From Campylobacteraceae bacterium (GTDB lineage Bacteria; Campylobacterota; Campylobacteria; Campylobacterales; Arcobacteraceae): a stretch of 64,000 nt of DNA. Every line of letters starts with the position of its first letter. Position 1 is the stretch's first letter. Positions 1 to 8,235 of this stretch are shown piece by piece. The DNA is taken from assembly GCA_013215945.1 (NCBI GenBank), contig JABSOM010000004.1, positions 62,001-126,000 of the forward strand, written 5' to 3'. The translations under genes and the position numbers were made by a program. The notes below the pieces were generated by a model, which saw only the letters and a program-made list of their open reading frames with translations, did no database searches and had not been told where the DNA came from.

Positions 1-656
1 GCTTTTTTTAGATTTCTACTTACAAGGACTACAGAAAAACCTGATTTGTGAAGATGTCTTATGGTTAACTCACTCATTTCACCAGCGCCAATAACCAAAG
101 CTTTTATATTTTTAGTTTCAGAAAAAAAAGTTTTGGCTTTAGCTACAGCTGTTGAAGCTACAGATACAGACCCCGTACCTAATTGAGTGGCATTTCTTAC
201 TGCTGCTGAACATTGAAAAGCGTAATTCATGGCTCTTGTTAAACCTTGATCACAATAACCTTTATTTAAAGCCATTCTATAGGCATCTTTTAACTGGCCT
301 ACTATTTGAGTCTCCCCAATTACTAAAGAATCCAAAGCAGAAGAAACAGAAAACAAATGATGAATAGCTCCTGCATTATCATAAATATCAGCGCGCTCAA
401 ATAATTCATCAAATTCAATATTTGAATAGTTTGACAAAGCATTAATAACATATTCTTGCGATTTGGCAATATCAGAAACAGAAGCTATAATTTCAACCCT
501 GTTACAGGTTGATAATAAAATCACTTCATCTATAGACTCTTGGTTTTTTAGTTTTTTTAAAAATTGTTCACTGGCACTTTCATCAGGGAAAGCAAGCTTT
601 TCTCTCATTTCTATGTCAGTATTTTTATGGGTGAAACTAATGCTTAGATAACTCAT
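1..656 (-). CDS. hemA: glutamyl-tRNA reductase, N-terminal part (runs off window start)
   Basis: NADPH-dependent reduction of glutamyl-tRNA(Glu) to glutamate-1-semialdehyde, first step of C5-pathway tetrapyrrole synthesis. About 218 residues are visible, starting MSYLSISFTHKNTD at 656. The catalytic-cysteine motif LSTCNRVE is at about residues 48-55, and VIGETQIVGQLKDAY, which ends the catalytic domain, follows at about 112. The NADPH-binding Rossmann start (ALVIGAGEMSELT) lies at about 190-202, close to the window edge. The 3' end is outside the window. Its start lies two bases beyond the stop of the polyprenyl synthase gene, so the two are almost certainly co-transcribed, an order common in Campylobacterota. 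Identification is firm from motifs. Confidence 0.95.
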   Translation of the reverse strand, partial: MSYLSISFTHKNTDIEMREKLAFPDESASEQFLKKLKNQESIDEVILLSTCNRVEIIASVSDIAKSQEYVINALSNYSNIEFDELFERADIYDNAGAIHHLFSVSSALDSLVIGETQIVGQLKDAYRMALNKGYCDQGLTRAMNYAFQCSAAVRNATQLGTGSVSVASTAVAKAKTFFSETKNIKALVIGAGEMSELTIRHLHKSGFSVVLVSRNLKK

Positions 657-658
657 GT

Positions 659-1555
659 TTAAAAATCACGCTCAATCATTGCTTTCATAATAAGAACTAG
701 GTCCATTGAATTTTCATCTTTTAACGCTTCAATTGCTTCATTTCCCAGTTTTTTTGCCATTAAAATAGAATCTTCTAGCGCTTTTGTTTCTATCATTTGA
801 TTTTTAATCCAAGTAATGTTTTTGTCATCTAAGGGTTTTTTATATAAAGAAACAAGCGCTTCTTTATTCTCTAAACGCTCATGAAGCAATAAATAAGGAA
901 TAGTAACTTTTCCTTCTTCAAAATCATGCATAGCTGGTTTCCCTAGTGTTTTTGAATCTTGTGTAATATCCAAAATATCATCAATCATTTGAAATGCAAG
1001 ACCTAGGTTTTTTCCATATGTGGCATAAATTTTTTCATCTTTATTACTTAAAATTGCAGCTGCTTGAGCACTTGCTTCTATTAAAGAAGCTGTTTTTTTA
1101 TAAATCATATCTAAGTATTTATCATAAGAAGTATTAAACTCTTGTGTTAAATCAACATCAAGCATTTCACCAATACTTAATTTTGTAACAGCAGTTGCTA
1201 CTAAATGAGATATTTTTTTGGGCATTAAAGAAAGTTCTGCAAATGCTTTTGAATATAAAACATCTCCAAACATTATGGCTGTTTTATTATCAAAAAGTGC
1301 ATTTACAGAAGCTTGTCCTCTTCTTGTTGTTGCATCATCAATAACATCATCATGTAATAAAGAAGAAGCATGAATCATCTCTACTACTGCACATAATTTG
1401 ATACTCTCATTGCTAACTCCAGCAATTTTTAAAATTAATTTAGAACGCAACATTTTACCTGTTGCTAATTTGTCTAATAAATAAAGGCTTTTTTCATCCT
1501 CACATTCTATTACATATGTTTTAATTTGTTCTTTTACTAAATTTAATTCTTCCAC
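659..1555 (-). CDS. ispB: polyprenyl (octaprenyl-type) diphosphate synthase
   Basis: Trans-prenyltransferase that elongates allylic diphosphates with isopentenyl diphosphate to make the side chain of respiratory quinone. 298 residues, slightly shorter than typical 320-residue family members. GKMLRSK (residues 33-39) is the IPP-binding region, the first Asp-rich motif HDDVIDDATTRRG spans about 68-80, and the second, QMIDDILD, is near 190. It sits directly upstream of hemA with a 2-bp gap. The product chain length cannot be read from sequence by eye, so the symbol is by analogy; menaquinone side-chain synthesis is the likely role in this phylum. Confidence 0.88.
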   Translation of the reverse strand: MEELNLVKEQIKTYVIECEDEKSLYLLDKLATGKMLRSKLILKIAGVSNESIKLCAVVEMIHASSLLHDDVIDDATTRRGQASVNALFDNKTAIMFGDVLYSKAFAELSLMPKKISHLVATAVTKLSIGEMLDVDLTQEFNTSYDKYLDMIYKKTASLIEASAQAAAILSNKDEKIYATYGKNLGLAFQMIDDILDITQDSKTLGKPAMHDFEEGKVTIPYLLLHERLENKEALVSLYKKPLDDKNITWIKNQMIETKALEDSILMAKKLGNEAIEALKDENSMDLVLIMKAMIERDF

Positions 1556-1631
1556 TTAAAGCCTTATGAATTTAATTGTCTCGATATGAAGCCCTAGGCT
1601 TCACTTTTATCTTCATCTAAACCGCTTTGGT

Positions 1632-2924
1632 TTATTTCTCTAACCTTGCTCTTACAGACTTGGCATGAGCATCCAAACCTTCTGTATCTGCTAAAAGTGC
1701 ACAGGCTTCACCCAGTTCATTAATAGCTTCTTTTGAAAAAGAAATGACTGAAGATTTTTTCAAAAAGTTTTCTACATTTAAAGGGGAATAAAACTTAGCC
1801 GTACTTCCTGTTGGTAAAGTATGATTTGGACCTGCTATATAATCACCAATTGGTTCAGGCGTATTCTCACCTAAGAAAATAGCTCCCGCATGTTTAATTT
1901 TAGGTAAGAGTTCAAATGCATTTTGAGTCATTATTTCTAAGTGTTCTGGTGCAATTTCATTCATTAAATCAATAGCTTCTTGCATCGAAGAAGCTACAAT
2001 AATTGCCCCTCTGTCATCAATAGATTTTTGTGCAATTGCTTTTCTTTTTAAGGTTTTTAAATATTCTTTTATTTCTTTAAAGGTTTCGATTGCTACATTT
2101 TCATCGGTAGTAATTAATAAAGAACTTGCCATTTCATCATGCTCTGCTTGAGAGAGTAAATCAATAGCTAAATATTTAGGCTTAGCAGAAGAATCAGCTA
2201 AAATTCCAATTTCAGAAGGCCCTGCAATCATATCAATATGCACTTCACCAAATACCAGTTTTTTAGCAGTTGCTACAAAAATATTTCCAGGTCCTGTAAT
2301 AACATCTACTTTAGGAATAGTAGCAGTACCATAAGCCATAGCAGCAATTGCAGACGCCCCTCCTACTTTATAAGCTTTTTTGATATCACAAATATGCATG
2401 GCTGCTAATAACAGCTCATTGATTTCATCATTTGGTGTTGGAGTACACACAACAATTTCTTCAACGCCAGCCACAATAGCGGGAATAGCATTCATTAAAA
2501 GTGAGCTAGGATAAGCTGCTTTTCCACCAGGAATATATAAACCAGCACGATCAACTGGACTTACTTTTTGTCCTAAAATGGTTCCATTTTTTTCAAATTC
2601 AAACCATGATTTAGGAATTTGTTTTTCATGATAGGCTTTGATTCTGTCATATGCTATATGCAAAGCTGCTTTTAGTTTTTCATCAATATTATTATACGCT
2701 TCTAACATAGAACTTTGTGAAATTTCTAAATCTTTATCTTCTTTTACGTCCCACTTATCAAATTTCAAAATATGTTTTTTCAAAGCTTCATTACCATCTT
2801 CTATAATTTCATCAATAATAGAAGTAACCACTTTAGAAACGCCTTTGATATCTGTTTTAGCCCTAGCTAAGATATTTGCAAATTCTTCTTTAAAGTTTGC
2901 ATCCTTAGTATTTATAATTTTCAA
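1632..2924 (-). CDS. hisD: histidinol dehydrogenase
   Basis: Zn- and NAD-dependent oxidation of L-histidinol to L-histidine, the last two steps of histidine synthesis. 430 residues, the normal length. Diagnostic segments are ITGPGNIFVATAKKLVFG, the following IDMIAGPSEI, LLSQAEHDEMASS (zinc ligand region) and IAPEHLEIM (catalytic Glu-His). The gene begins within one base of the aroK stop and is likely co-transcribed with it. The organism therefore both makes histidine here and degrades it through the hut genes near 31-39 kb. Confidence 0.95.
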   Translation of the reverse strand: MKIINTKDANFKEEFANILARAKTDIKGVSKVVTSIIDEIIEDGNEALKKHILKFDKWDVKEDKDLEISQSSMLEAYNNIDEKLKAALHIAYDRIKAYHEKQIPKSWFEFEKNGTILGQKVSPVDRAGLYIPGGKAAYPSSLLMNAIPAIVAGVEEIVVCTPTPNDEINELLLAAMHICDIKKAYKVGGASAIAAMAYGTATIPKVDVITGPGNIFVATAKKLVFGEVHIDMIAGPSEIGILADSSAKPKYLAIDLLSQAEHDEMASSLLITTDENVAIETFKEIKEYLKTLKRKAIAQKSIDDRGAIIVASSMQEAIDLMNEIAPEHLEIMTQNAFELLPKIKHAGAIFLGENTPEPIGDYIAGPNHTLPTGSTAKFYSPLNVENFLKKSSVISFSKEAINELGEACALLADTEGLDAHAKSVRARLEK

Positions 2925-2925
2925 T

Positions 2926-3441
2926 TTATTTCCTTAATTTAGAAAAGATTTCAGAAGCAATATCTTTGGGCTCTTTTCTTTCAACATTTATAATAAGATC
3001 AGCTACTTTTCTATAAGCATCAACACGAGAATTAAAAAGTTTTTTTGCTTCTTCTAAGTTCTGTAATAAAGGTCTTTTTTCTAGTTTTTTTTGTGCATTG
3101 GAGGAGCTGTTAATTCTGTATAATATTTCATCAAAAGAAGATTCCAAATAAACAACTGTGCCTATTTCTTTAAGCTGTTCTTGTTTATAAAAACCTCCAC
3201 CCGTTGAAATAACAGTATTATTAATACTCTTAATTAACCACGAAGCACAGTCTTTTTCAAGTGCTCGGAAATGCGCTTCACCCTTACTTTCAAAAATGTC
3301 TTTTATTTTTGTTTTCGTAAGGCTTTCGATAACATCGTCAGTATCAATACAAAAGCTTCCATTTAATGCATATATTGCACGTGCAACAGTACCTTTACCA
3401 ACACCCATAAAACCAATTAATATTATATTATTTTTATCCAT
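2926..3441 (-). CDS. aroK: shikimate kinase
   Basis: Phosphorylates shikimate with ATP in the chorismate pathway. 171 residues, normal length. The Walker A motif GFMGVGKGTVAR is at about residues 10-21, with GKGT in place of the more usual GKST/GKTT. The DTDD shikimate-binding segment is near 34-37, FRALEKD near 58, STGGGFY near 80 and KRPLL (lid region) near 122. It is followed one base later by hisD and preceded by a 65-bp gap with no recognised gene. Confidence 0.92.
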   Translation of the reverse strand: MDKNNIILIGFMGVGKGTVARAIYALNGSFCIDTDDVIESLTKTKIKDIFESKGEAHFRALEKDCASWLIKSINNTVISTGGGFYKQEQLKEIGTVVYLESSFDEILYRINSSSNAQKKLEKRPLLQNLEEAKKLFNSRVDAYRKVADLIINVERKEPKDIASEIFSKLRK

Positions 3442-3506
3442 AAGCGTGATTATATCTAAACATAGGTAAATTTACTGTCATAGGCTGTATATAAATACAA
3501 TGAGTT

Positions 3507-4418
3507 TTACTTATTTTTGGCTGTATTTTTAGGAAATTTTCTTTCATACCGTGCTAACATTGACTCATTTCCTAGTATTCCACCTTGATGAATATACAAA
3601 TAAGTATAAGCCTCATCTTCATGTTTTTTTGCATATTCTTCTAAACATAACCACGCACTTGGATCGTATAAAAGTTCAAATTCAAGCTGTGTTTGTTCTA
3701 AAAGGTTTTGATAGATTTCATAGAACTCTTTATAAAGTTTTCCAAAGTGATATTTTTTCTTTTGAGGCAAAATAAAAGGATGTTCTTTTTCATTCTTATT
3801 TAAAGAAATAAATTGTTCTTTTAAATATTTTTCATCTCCTACACAAACACAAGTTAATACTTCAAAAGCAAGATATTTTTGTAAAAATAAAGAAGTGGTT
3901 CCTGTGCCGCTAGGTAAAACAATCTTTAAATTATTAATCTTGTTTTGTAAAGCCCAAGAAGAGATTTCATCTGCAAGTATTTTAATACCTACTTGTGCTT
4001 CTTTTACTCTGGCACCTTCATCAATAAAAAGCGCAGTAACTTCTGCTTTTAAAATATTCTTAATTAAATATTCTTTTATATTTTCACAATCAATTTCTAT
4101 AATATTAGCACCCAAAACAAGAGCTTCTTTATAATTCCCTTGAATATTGTTTTTCAAGTAAGAAGGAATTTTATAGACATAATAATCTAGCTCTAAATTC
4201 TTTATTTTTGCCAAAGCACTTAAAGAATACAAAGAATTCGCCTGAATGGAACCATAAGATATAATTTTTGTATAAGTACTTAAATCTTTTTGTAAAAAAT
4301 AATAGAGTTTTCTGGCTTTATTTCCAGAAAACTCTTTGTCTAATAAATCATCTCTTTTTATATAAACATCAATATTATTGTATTTGATTTTTTCTATGGG
4401 GGAGTTTATGCATTTCAT
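3507..4418 (-). CDS. PLP-dependent ACC deaminase / D-cysteine desulfhydrase family protein
   Basis: Fold-type II PLP enzyme of the 1-aminocyclopropane-1-carboxylate deaminase / D-cysteine desulfhydrase family. 303 residues. The PLP lysine is expected at K34 in KEFSGNKARKL after the KRDDLL segment. The phosphate-binding loop is LPSGTGTTS in the second half, and the C-terminal DPSAW and IHQGG motifs are also present. The substrate is not deducible: ACC, D-cysteine and other beta-substituted D-amino acids are all used in this family. It stands alone between aroK and a divergent exbB. Family assignment is confident, specific activity is not. Confidence 0.85.
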   Translation of the reverse strand: MKCINSPIEKIKYNNIDVYIKRDDLLDKEFSGNKARKLYYFLQKDLSTYTKIISYGSIQANSLYSLSALAKIKNLELDYYVYKIPSYLKNNIQGNYKEALVLGANIIEIDCENIKEYLIKNILKAEVTALFIDEGARVKEAQVGIKILADEISSWALQNKINNLKIVLPSGTGTTSLFLQKYLAFEVLTCVCVGDEKYLKEQFISLNKNEKEHPFILPQKKKYHFGKLYKEFYEIYQNLLEQTQLEFELLYDPSAWLCLEEYAKKHEDEAYTYLYIHQGGILGNESMLARYERKFPKNTAKNK

Positions 4419-4465
4419 TAACTCTATTATACTAAAATAATGAAAATTATCATAAAAGAGTAAAA

Positions 4466-4942
4466 ATGGACATACTAGATTATATTGATAAGGGTGGTAT
4501 TATTGTTACTGTTCTTATTGTTTTAAATTTTTTTGGTTTTACAATTATTATTTGGAAATTTTTAACACTTCCACGAAAAAATACTATGATTAAAAAAATA
4601 AAAAATAAAATTGATTTTTCTAAAAGCACTACAGTGGAAATTCAAATTGAATATCATACAAAAAAACTAGAAACAGGTCTTACTTATATTAAAAATATTG
4701 CTTCAATTGCCCCATTATTAGGTTTATTAGGAACTGTATATGGGATTTTTAAATCTTTTGAAGTAATGACGTCACAAGGCTTAGGGGATCCAAGTATTTT
4801 TGCTCATGGTATTTCAATTGCTTTAATCACTACTATTGCTGGTTTAATTGTAGCCATTCCCCATCATATTTCGTACAATCATTTTATTGCACTTATTGAT
4901 GAAATAGAATTAAAAGCAAAAAAAGAGATTCTTTCTTTATGA
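4466..4942 (+). CDS. exbB: ExbB/TolQ-type proton channel subunit
   Basis: Inner-membrane subunit of a proton-motive-force-harvesting complex that energises TonB (or Tol) through ExbD. 158 residues, short like the small ExbB proteins of Helicobacter and Campylobacter. Membrane segments lie at about residues 14-32, 75-98 and 112-132. The conserved core APLLGLLGTVYGIFKSF and the following ALITTIAGLIVAIP are characteristic of MotA/TolQ/ExbB. Its stop overlaps the next gene by 4 bp (ATGA), giving an exbB-exbD pair. No tonB is adjacent. A second, larger ExbB-like gene lies at the window end. Confidence 0.9.
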   Translation: MDILDYIDKGGIIVTVLIVLNFFGFTIIIWKFLTLPRKNTMIKKIKNKIDFSKSTTVEIQIEYHTKKLETGLTYIKNIASIAPLLGLLGTVYGIFKSFEVMTSQGLGDPSIFAHGISIALITTIAGLIVAIPHHISYNHFIALIDEIELKAKKEILSL

Positions 4943-5322
4943 AAAGAAGAGAAACACTGGGAATGGATTTAACTCCAATAATTGATATTGTATTTATTCT
5001 TTTGATATTTTTTATGCTTACTTCTGTTTTTAAAAAAGAAGAGTTTGCATTAAAACTAACCCTGCCCTCTGCGCAAGCTAAAGAACTGGAAGTCACTCAA
5101 GAAGAGATATTTATTGAAGTAAGTCAAGATAAACTTGCTATCAAAGGAATAAGTGTTTCGTTTAACTCACTAGAAGATAATCTAAAAGAAATAAAAGATA
5201 AAAACAGAACTATTATTGTAAGAATTGATAAAAAAGTGATGTATGAAAAAGTAATAAAAGTATTGGATTTATTACAAAAATATGAGCTTCATAATTTGGC
5301 GTTAGTAACAAATCCAAATTAA
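4939..5322 (+). CDS. exbD: ExbD/TolR-type biopolymer transport subunit
   Basis: Partner of ExbB that couples proton flow to TonB. 127 residues: a short cytoplasmic start, one membrane segment (about residues 15-33, within LTPIIDIVFILLIFFMLTS) containing the conserved proton-conducting Asp in PIIDIVF, then a periplasmic domain ending LHNLALVTNPN. Translation is probably coupled to exbB through the ATGA overlap. A strong bidirectional terminator hairpin follows immediately. Confidence 0.9.
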   Translation: MKRRETLGMDLTPIIDIVFILLIFFMLTSVFKKEEFALKLTLPSAQAKELEVTQEEIFIEVSQDKLAIKGISVSFNSLEDNLKEIKDKNRTIIVRIDKKVMYEKVIKVLDLLQKYELHNLALVTNPN

Positions 5323-5350
5323 AAAAGCAGCCAAAGCTGCTTTAGTTTTT
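5321..5350. terminator. bidirectional rho-independent terminator between exbD and fbaA
   Basis: Perfect 8-bp stem AAAGCAGC / GCTGCTTT (5324-5331 and 5336-5343) with a 4-base loop, A-rich on the left and T-rich on the right. It overlaps the last codons of fbaA on the minus strand and serves both convergent genes. Confidence 0.85.
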
Positions 5351-6409
5351 GTTTAAACCTTGAAGATCACTGTAAGCAACTTCTAATCTTTCAATCAAAG
5401 TAACTTGACCTGCTCTTAAAAGTTTTCGTGGGTCATAATACGATTTATTAGGCTTATCTTCTCCCTCGGGGTTTCCAATTTGAGCTTGTAGATAATCTCT
5501 ATTTTTTGCCTCGTATTCTTTCACACCTTTCCAAAATGCCCATTGTGTATCTGTATCAATGTTCATTTTAACAACACCATAAGAAATAGCTTCTCTTATT
5601 TCTTCAATATCAGAACCAGAACCACCATGAAAAACAAAACTTACTTCATTTTTAGCAGTAGAAAATTTCTTAGCTATGAAAGCTTGAGAATTTGCTAAGA
5701 TAATAGGAGATAAATGTACATTTCCTGGTTTATAAACCCCATGAACATTACCAAAAGAGGCTGCTATTGTAAAGTTTTTACTAACTTTTAACAATTCTTC
5801 ATAAGCATAAGATACTTCTTCTGGTTGAGTATATAATAAAGAATTATCAATACTTGTATTATCTACTCCATCTTCTTCCCCACCAGTAATCCCAAGTTCA
5901 ATTTCAATCATCATATCAATTTTTGACATACGTTTGAAATACTCAACACAGGTTCCAATGTTTTCATCTAAACTTTCTTCACTTAAATCAAGCATATGTG
6001 AAGTATATAAAGGACGTCCATTTTTTTCAAAAAAGTCTTCCCCAGCTTTTATTAAACCATCAATCCATGGTAATAATTTTCTAGCCGCATGATCTGTATG
6101 CAAGATAACAGGAACCCCGTAAGCTTCTGCCATAGCATGTACATGCATAGCGCCAGCAATTCCACCTAAGATTCCAGCATCTTTGTGTTTTAAACCCTTA
6201 CCTGCGTAAAACGTAGCTCCCCCATTTGAGAACTGAATAATAATAGGTGAATTAACTTTAGCTGCTACTTCTAATACGGCATTTACAGAATCAGTTCCTA
6301 CTACATTAACAGCAGGAATTGCGAAATTGTTTTCTTTTGCATAATCAAAAAGCTTTTTAGCCTCACTACCACTTAATACACCGGGTTTTACAATATCTAA
6401 TACAGACAA
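5342..6409 (-). CDS. fbaA: class II fructose-bisphosphate aldolase
   Basis: Zn-dependent aldol cleavage and condensation of fructose-1,6-bisphosphate in glycolysis and gluconeogenesis. 355 residues, the length of class IIA enzymes. HTDHAARKLLPW holds catalytic and zinc residues near 106-117; EIELGITGGEEDGVD is the second signature; SFGNVHGVYKPG and the phosphate-binding FHGGSGSD follow. It starts 11 bp downstream of the PpiC gene on the same strand, so the two probably form an operon, as PEB4 and aldolase do in Campylobacter. Confidence 0.95.
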   Translation of the reverse strand: MSVLDIVKPGVLSGSEAKKLFDYAKENNFAIPAVNVVGTDSVNAVLEVAAKVNSPIIIQFSNGGATFYAGKGLKHKDAGILGGIAGAMHVHAMAEAYGVPVILHTDHAARKLLPWIDGLIKAGEDFFEKNGRPLYTSHMLDLSEESLDENIGTCVEYFKRMSKIDMMIEIELGITGGEEDGVDNTSIDNSLLYTQPEEVSYAYEELLKVSKNFTIAASFGNVHGVYKPGNVHLSPIILANSQAFIAKKFSTAKNEVSFVFHGGSGSDIEEIREAISYGVVKMNIDTDTQWAFWKGVKEYEAKNRDYLQAQIGNPEGEDKPNKSYYDPRKLLRAGQVTLIERLEVAYSDLQGLNKN

Positions 6410-6420
6410 ATCTGTCTCCT

Positions 6421-7230
6421 TTATTTAATTACTATCTTTGATTTTTTTCTTAAACTATCAGCTGTGTTTTTAAGAAAATCATTAAACTTTTTTGCTAAAA
6501 GATTTTGAGATATTTTAGCTTCTACTTGCTCAAATTTTACAAATCCAGCAGGCATTCTATCGTCTAAGTATATTACATGATATCCAAATTGTGTTTTAAC
6601 AGATTTTTTTGTGTAGTTTCCTTTTTTTAAAGCGTTTGCAGCGTTTGCAAATTCAGGAACCATTTTATCCAAAGTAAATATACCTAAAGCTCCACCATTT
6701 TTTCCAGAAGGACCAACAGATTTACTTTTTGCTAATTTAGTAAAAGTTTCTTTTTTATTTGTAGCTTTGTCTAATTCTTTGATTAGCGCTATTGCTTCAT
6801 CTTGTGTTTTAACTAAAATATGTGAAGCACTTAATTGTAAAGGTGTTTCAAACTTATTTTTATTGTTATTATAAAACTGTTGTTTTTCTTTTTTAGATAC
6901 TTTTATTTCTTTTAACTTTTTTTGTACCCAAAATTCTAATGCTAAGTTCTCTGTTAATTTAGCCAAAGCCATTTTATATTCACTGTTTTTTTTGATTCCA
7001 CTTTTTATAGCTTCTTGAGCAAGTAATTTTTGATCAACCAGTTTATTTAACAATTTGTCTTTTTGTACTTTATCCAAATTATCAAATTTAATCTTTGGGT
7101 TTCTAATAACTAAAGCAATATCTTCTGAAGTAATTTCAGATCCATTTACTGTTGCATATACAGTCCCTGCGTTTAATGAAGCAATACATATTGTAAGCCC
7201 TGTTATAAAACCAATCACACTTTTATTCAT
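6421..7230 (-). CDS. periplasmic parvulin-type peptidyl-prolyl cis-trans isomerase (PEB4/CBF2-like)
   Basis: Periplasmic chaperone/foldase assisting outer-membrane protein assembly. 269 residues with an N-terminal signal peptide (hydrophobic core about 6-20, cleavage near LNAG). A SurA-N-like helical region covers 24-125, and a parvulin domain about 133-230, from LSASHILVKTQDEA through GGALGIF to FGYHVIYLDDRMP. Lysine-rich and exported. The position upstream of fbaA and the size match the Campylobacter PEB4 (CBF2) antigen, which I infer as orthologue. Confidence 0.88.
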   Translation of the reverse strand: MNKSVIGFITGLTICIASLNAGTVYATVNGSEITSEDIALVIRNPKIKFDNLDKVQKDKLLNKLVDQKLLAQEAIKSGIKKNSEYKMALAKLTENLALEFWVQKKLKEIKVSKKEKQQFYNNNKNKFETPLQLSASHILVKTQDEAIALIKELDKATNKKETFTKLAKSKSVGPSGKNGGALGIFTLDKMVPEFANAANALKKGNYTKKSVKTQFGYHVIYLDDRMPAGFVKFEQVEAKISQNLLAKKFNDFLKNTADSLRKKSKIVIK

Positions 7231-7531
7231 AAATATCCTTAGTATTATTAAATTGTGATATTGTATCTATTTTATATTAACAAATAGTTGAGATAAACTA
7301 ATATTTAGCTTAATTTTTACTTTTTAATAATATTATTATCTGTTTTATTTTATGTAATATATAAGACACTTTACAAATTCATTTTTTCTTAGACCGCCGT
7401 TTTTATCGTTCTTAGAGTAAATTTTGAAATTTAGCTTAATTTTCCTTTAAATTTCTTTTAATTTATGTTATAATTCGGAAAATTTAAACTTAATTTAAGT
7501 ATAAGATTAATCAGAATAAAGGGAAATATAA
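7231..7531 (+). promoter_or_regulatory. long leader region of the HsrA-like regulator
   Basis: A 301-bp AT-rich stretch with no gene. It holds a good extended -10 (TATAAT at 7469-7474) for the downstream regulator. The 14-mer TTTAGCTTAATTTT occurs twice (7304-7317 and 7430-7443), and a related TTTAAACTTAATTT lies at 7483-7496 just past the -10. These may be binding sites for autoregulation; nothing else is recognised. Confidence 0.5.
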
Positions 7532-8224
7532 ATGAGAATTTTAATTATTGAAGATGAAATTACTTTAAACAGAACATTACAAGAGGGTCTTAGTGATTTT
7601 GGTTATCAAGTAGATGCAGCTGAAAACTATAAAGATGCTGTTTATTTTATTGATATCAGAAACTATGATCTGGTATTAACTGACTGGATGTTACCAGATG
7701 GTGACGGTATCGAGTTATGTAAACTTGTAAAAAACAGATCTTCAAGAACAGCTGTAGTAGTTGTATCTGCAAGAGATGACAAAGAAAGTGAAATCGAAGC
7801 TTTAAGAGCTGGTGCAGATGATTATATTAAAAAACCATTTGATTTCGATATTTTACTTGCAAGAATAGAAGCAAGATTAAGATTTGGTGGAACGAATGTA
7901 ATTGAAATTGATGAATTAGTAATCAATCCAGATGAAGAAAAAATCACTTACAATGGTGTAGAAATAGAATTAAAAGGGAAACCTTTTGAAGTATTAACTC
8001 ACTTAGCACGTCACAGAGAACAAATTGTTTCTAAAGAACAATTGTTAGACGCAATTTGGGAAGAGCCTGAATTAGTTACTCCGAACGTAATTGAAGTTGC
8101 TATTAATCAAATTAGACAAAAAATGGATAAACCATTAAATATTTCTACTATTGAAACTATTAGAAGAAGAGGTTACAGATTCTGTTACCCAGTAAAAGAT
8201 GAAGAAGCTAAAGCTAAAGCTTAA
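7532..8224 (+). CDS. hsrA: OmpR-family response regulator, HsrA/CosR-like, with canonical receiver
   Basis: DNA-binding response regulator, 230 residues. Receiver at 1-115 with acidic E7/D8/E9, phosphoacceptor D51 (in VLTDWMLPD), S79 and K101, all the residues of a phosphorylatable receiver. Winged-helix domain at about 122-222. The stretch KGKPFEVLTHLARHR...QIVSKEQLLDAIWEEPE through RRRGYRFCYP closely matches, from memory, the effector domain of Helicobacter HP1043 (HsrA) and Campylobacter CosR, which are essential orphan regulators with degenerate or unphosphorylated receivers. Here the receiver is canonical and a histidine kinase begins 11 bp downstream, so this looks like the two-component ancestor. 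RBS AAGGG is upstream of the ATG. Confidence 0.88.
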   Translation: MRILIIEDEITLNRTLQEGLSDFGYQVDAAENYKDAVYFIDIRNYDLVLTDWMLPDGDGIELCKLVKNRSSRTAVVVVSARDDKESEIEALRAGADDYIKKPFDFDILLARIEARLRFGGTNVIEIDELVINPDEEKITYNGVEIELKGKPFEVLTHLARHREQIVSKEQLLDAIWEEPELVTPNVIEVAINQIRQKMDKPLNISTIETIRRRGYRFCYPVKDEEAKAKA

Positions 8225-8235
8225 GTTCTAAAACA

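Noticed and set aside
152-651. Two plus-strand open frames at the window start
   Set aside because: They lie opposite hemA, which reads cleanly through on the minus strand with all glutamyl-tRNA reductase motifs.
1586-1632. Hairpins GAAGCC-CTA-GGCTTC and AAACC-GCTTT-GGTTT between hisD and ispB
   Set aside because: No T-run on the relevant strand and both stems are short; too weak to call as a terminator.
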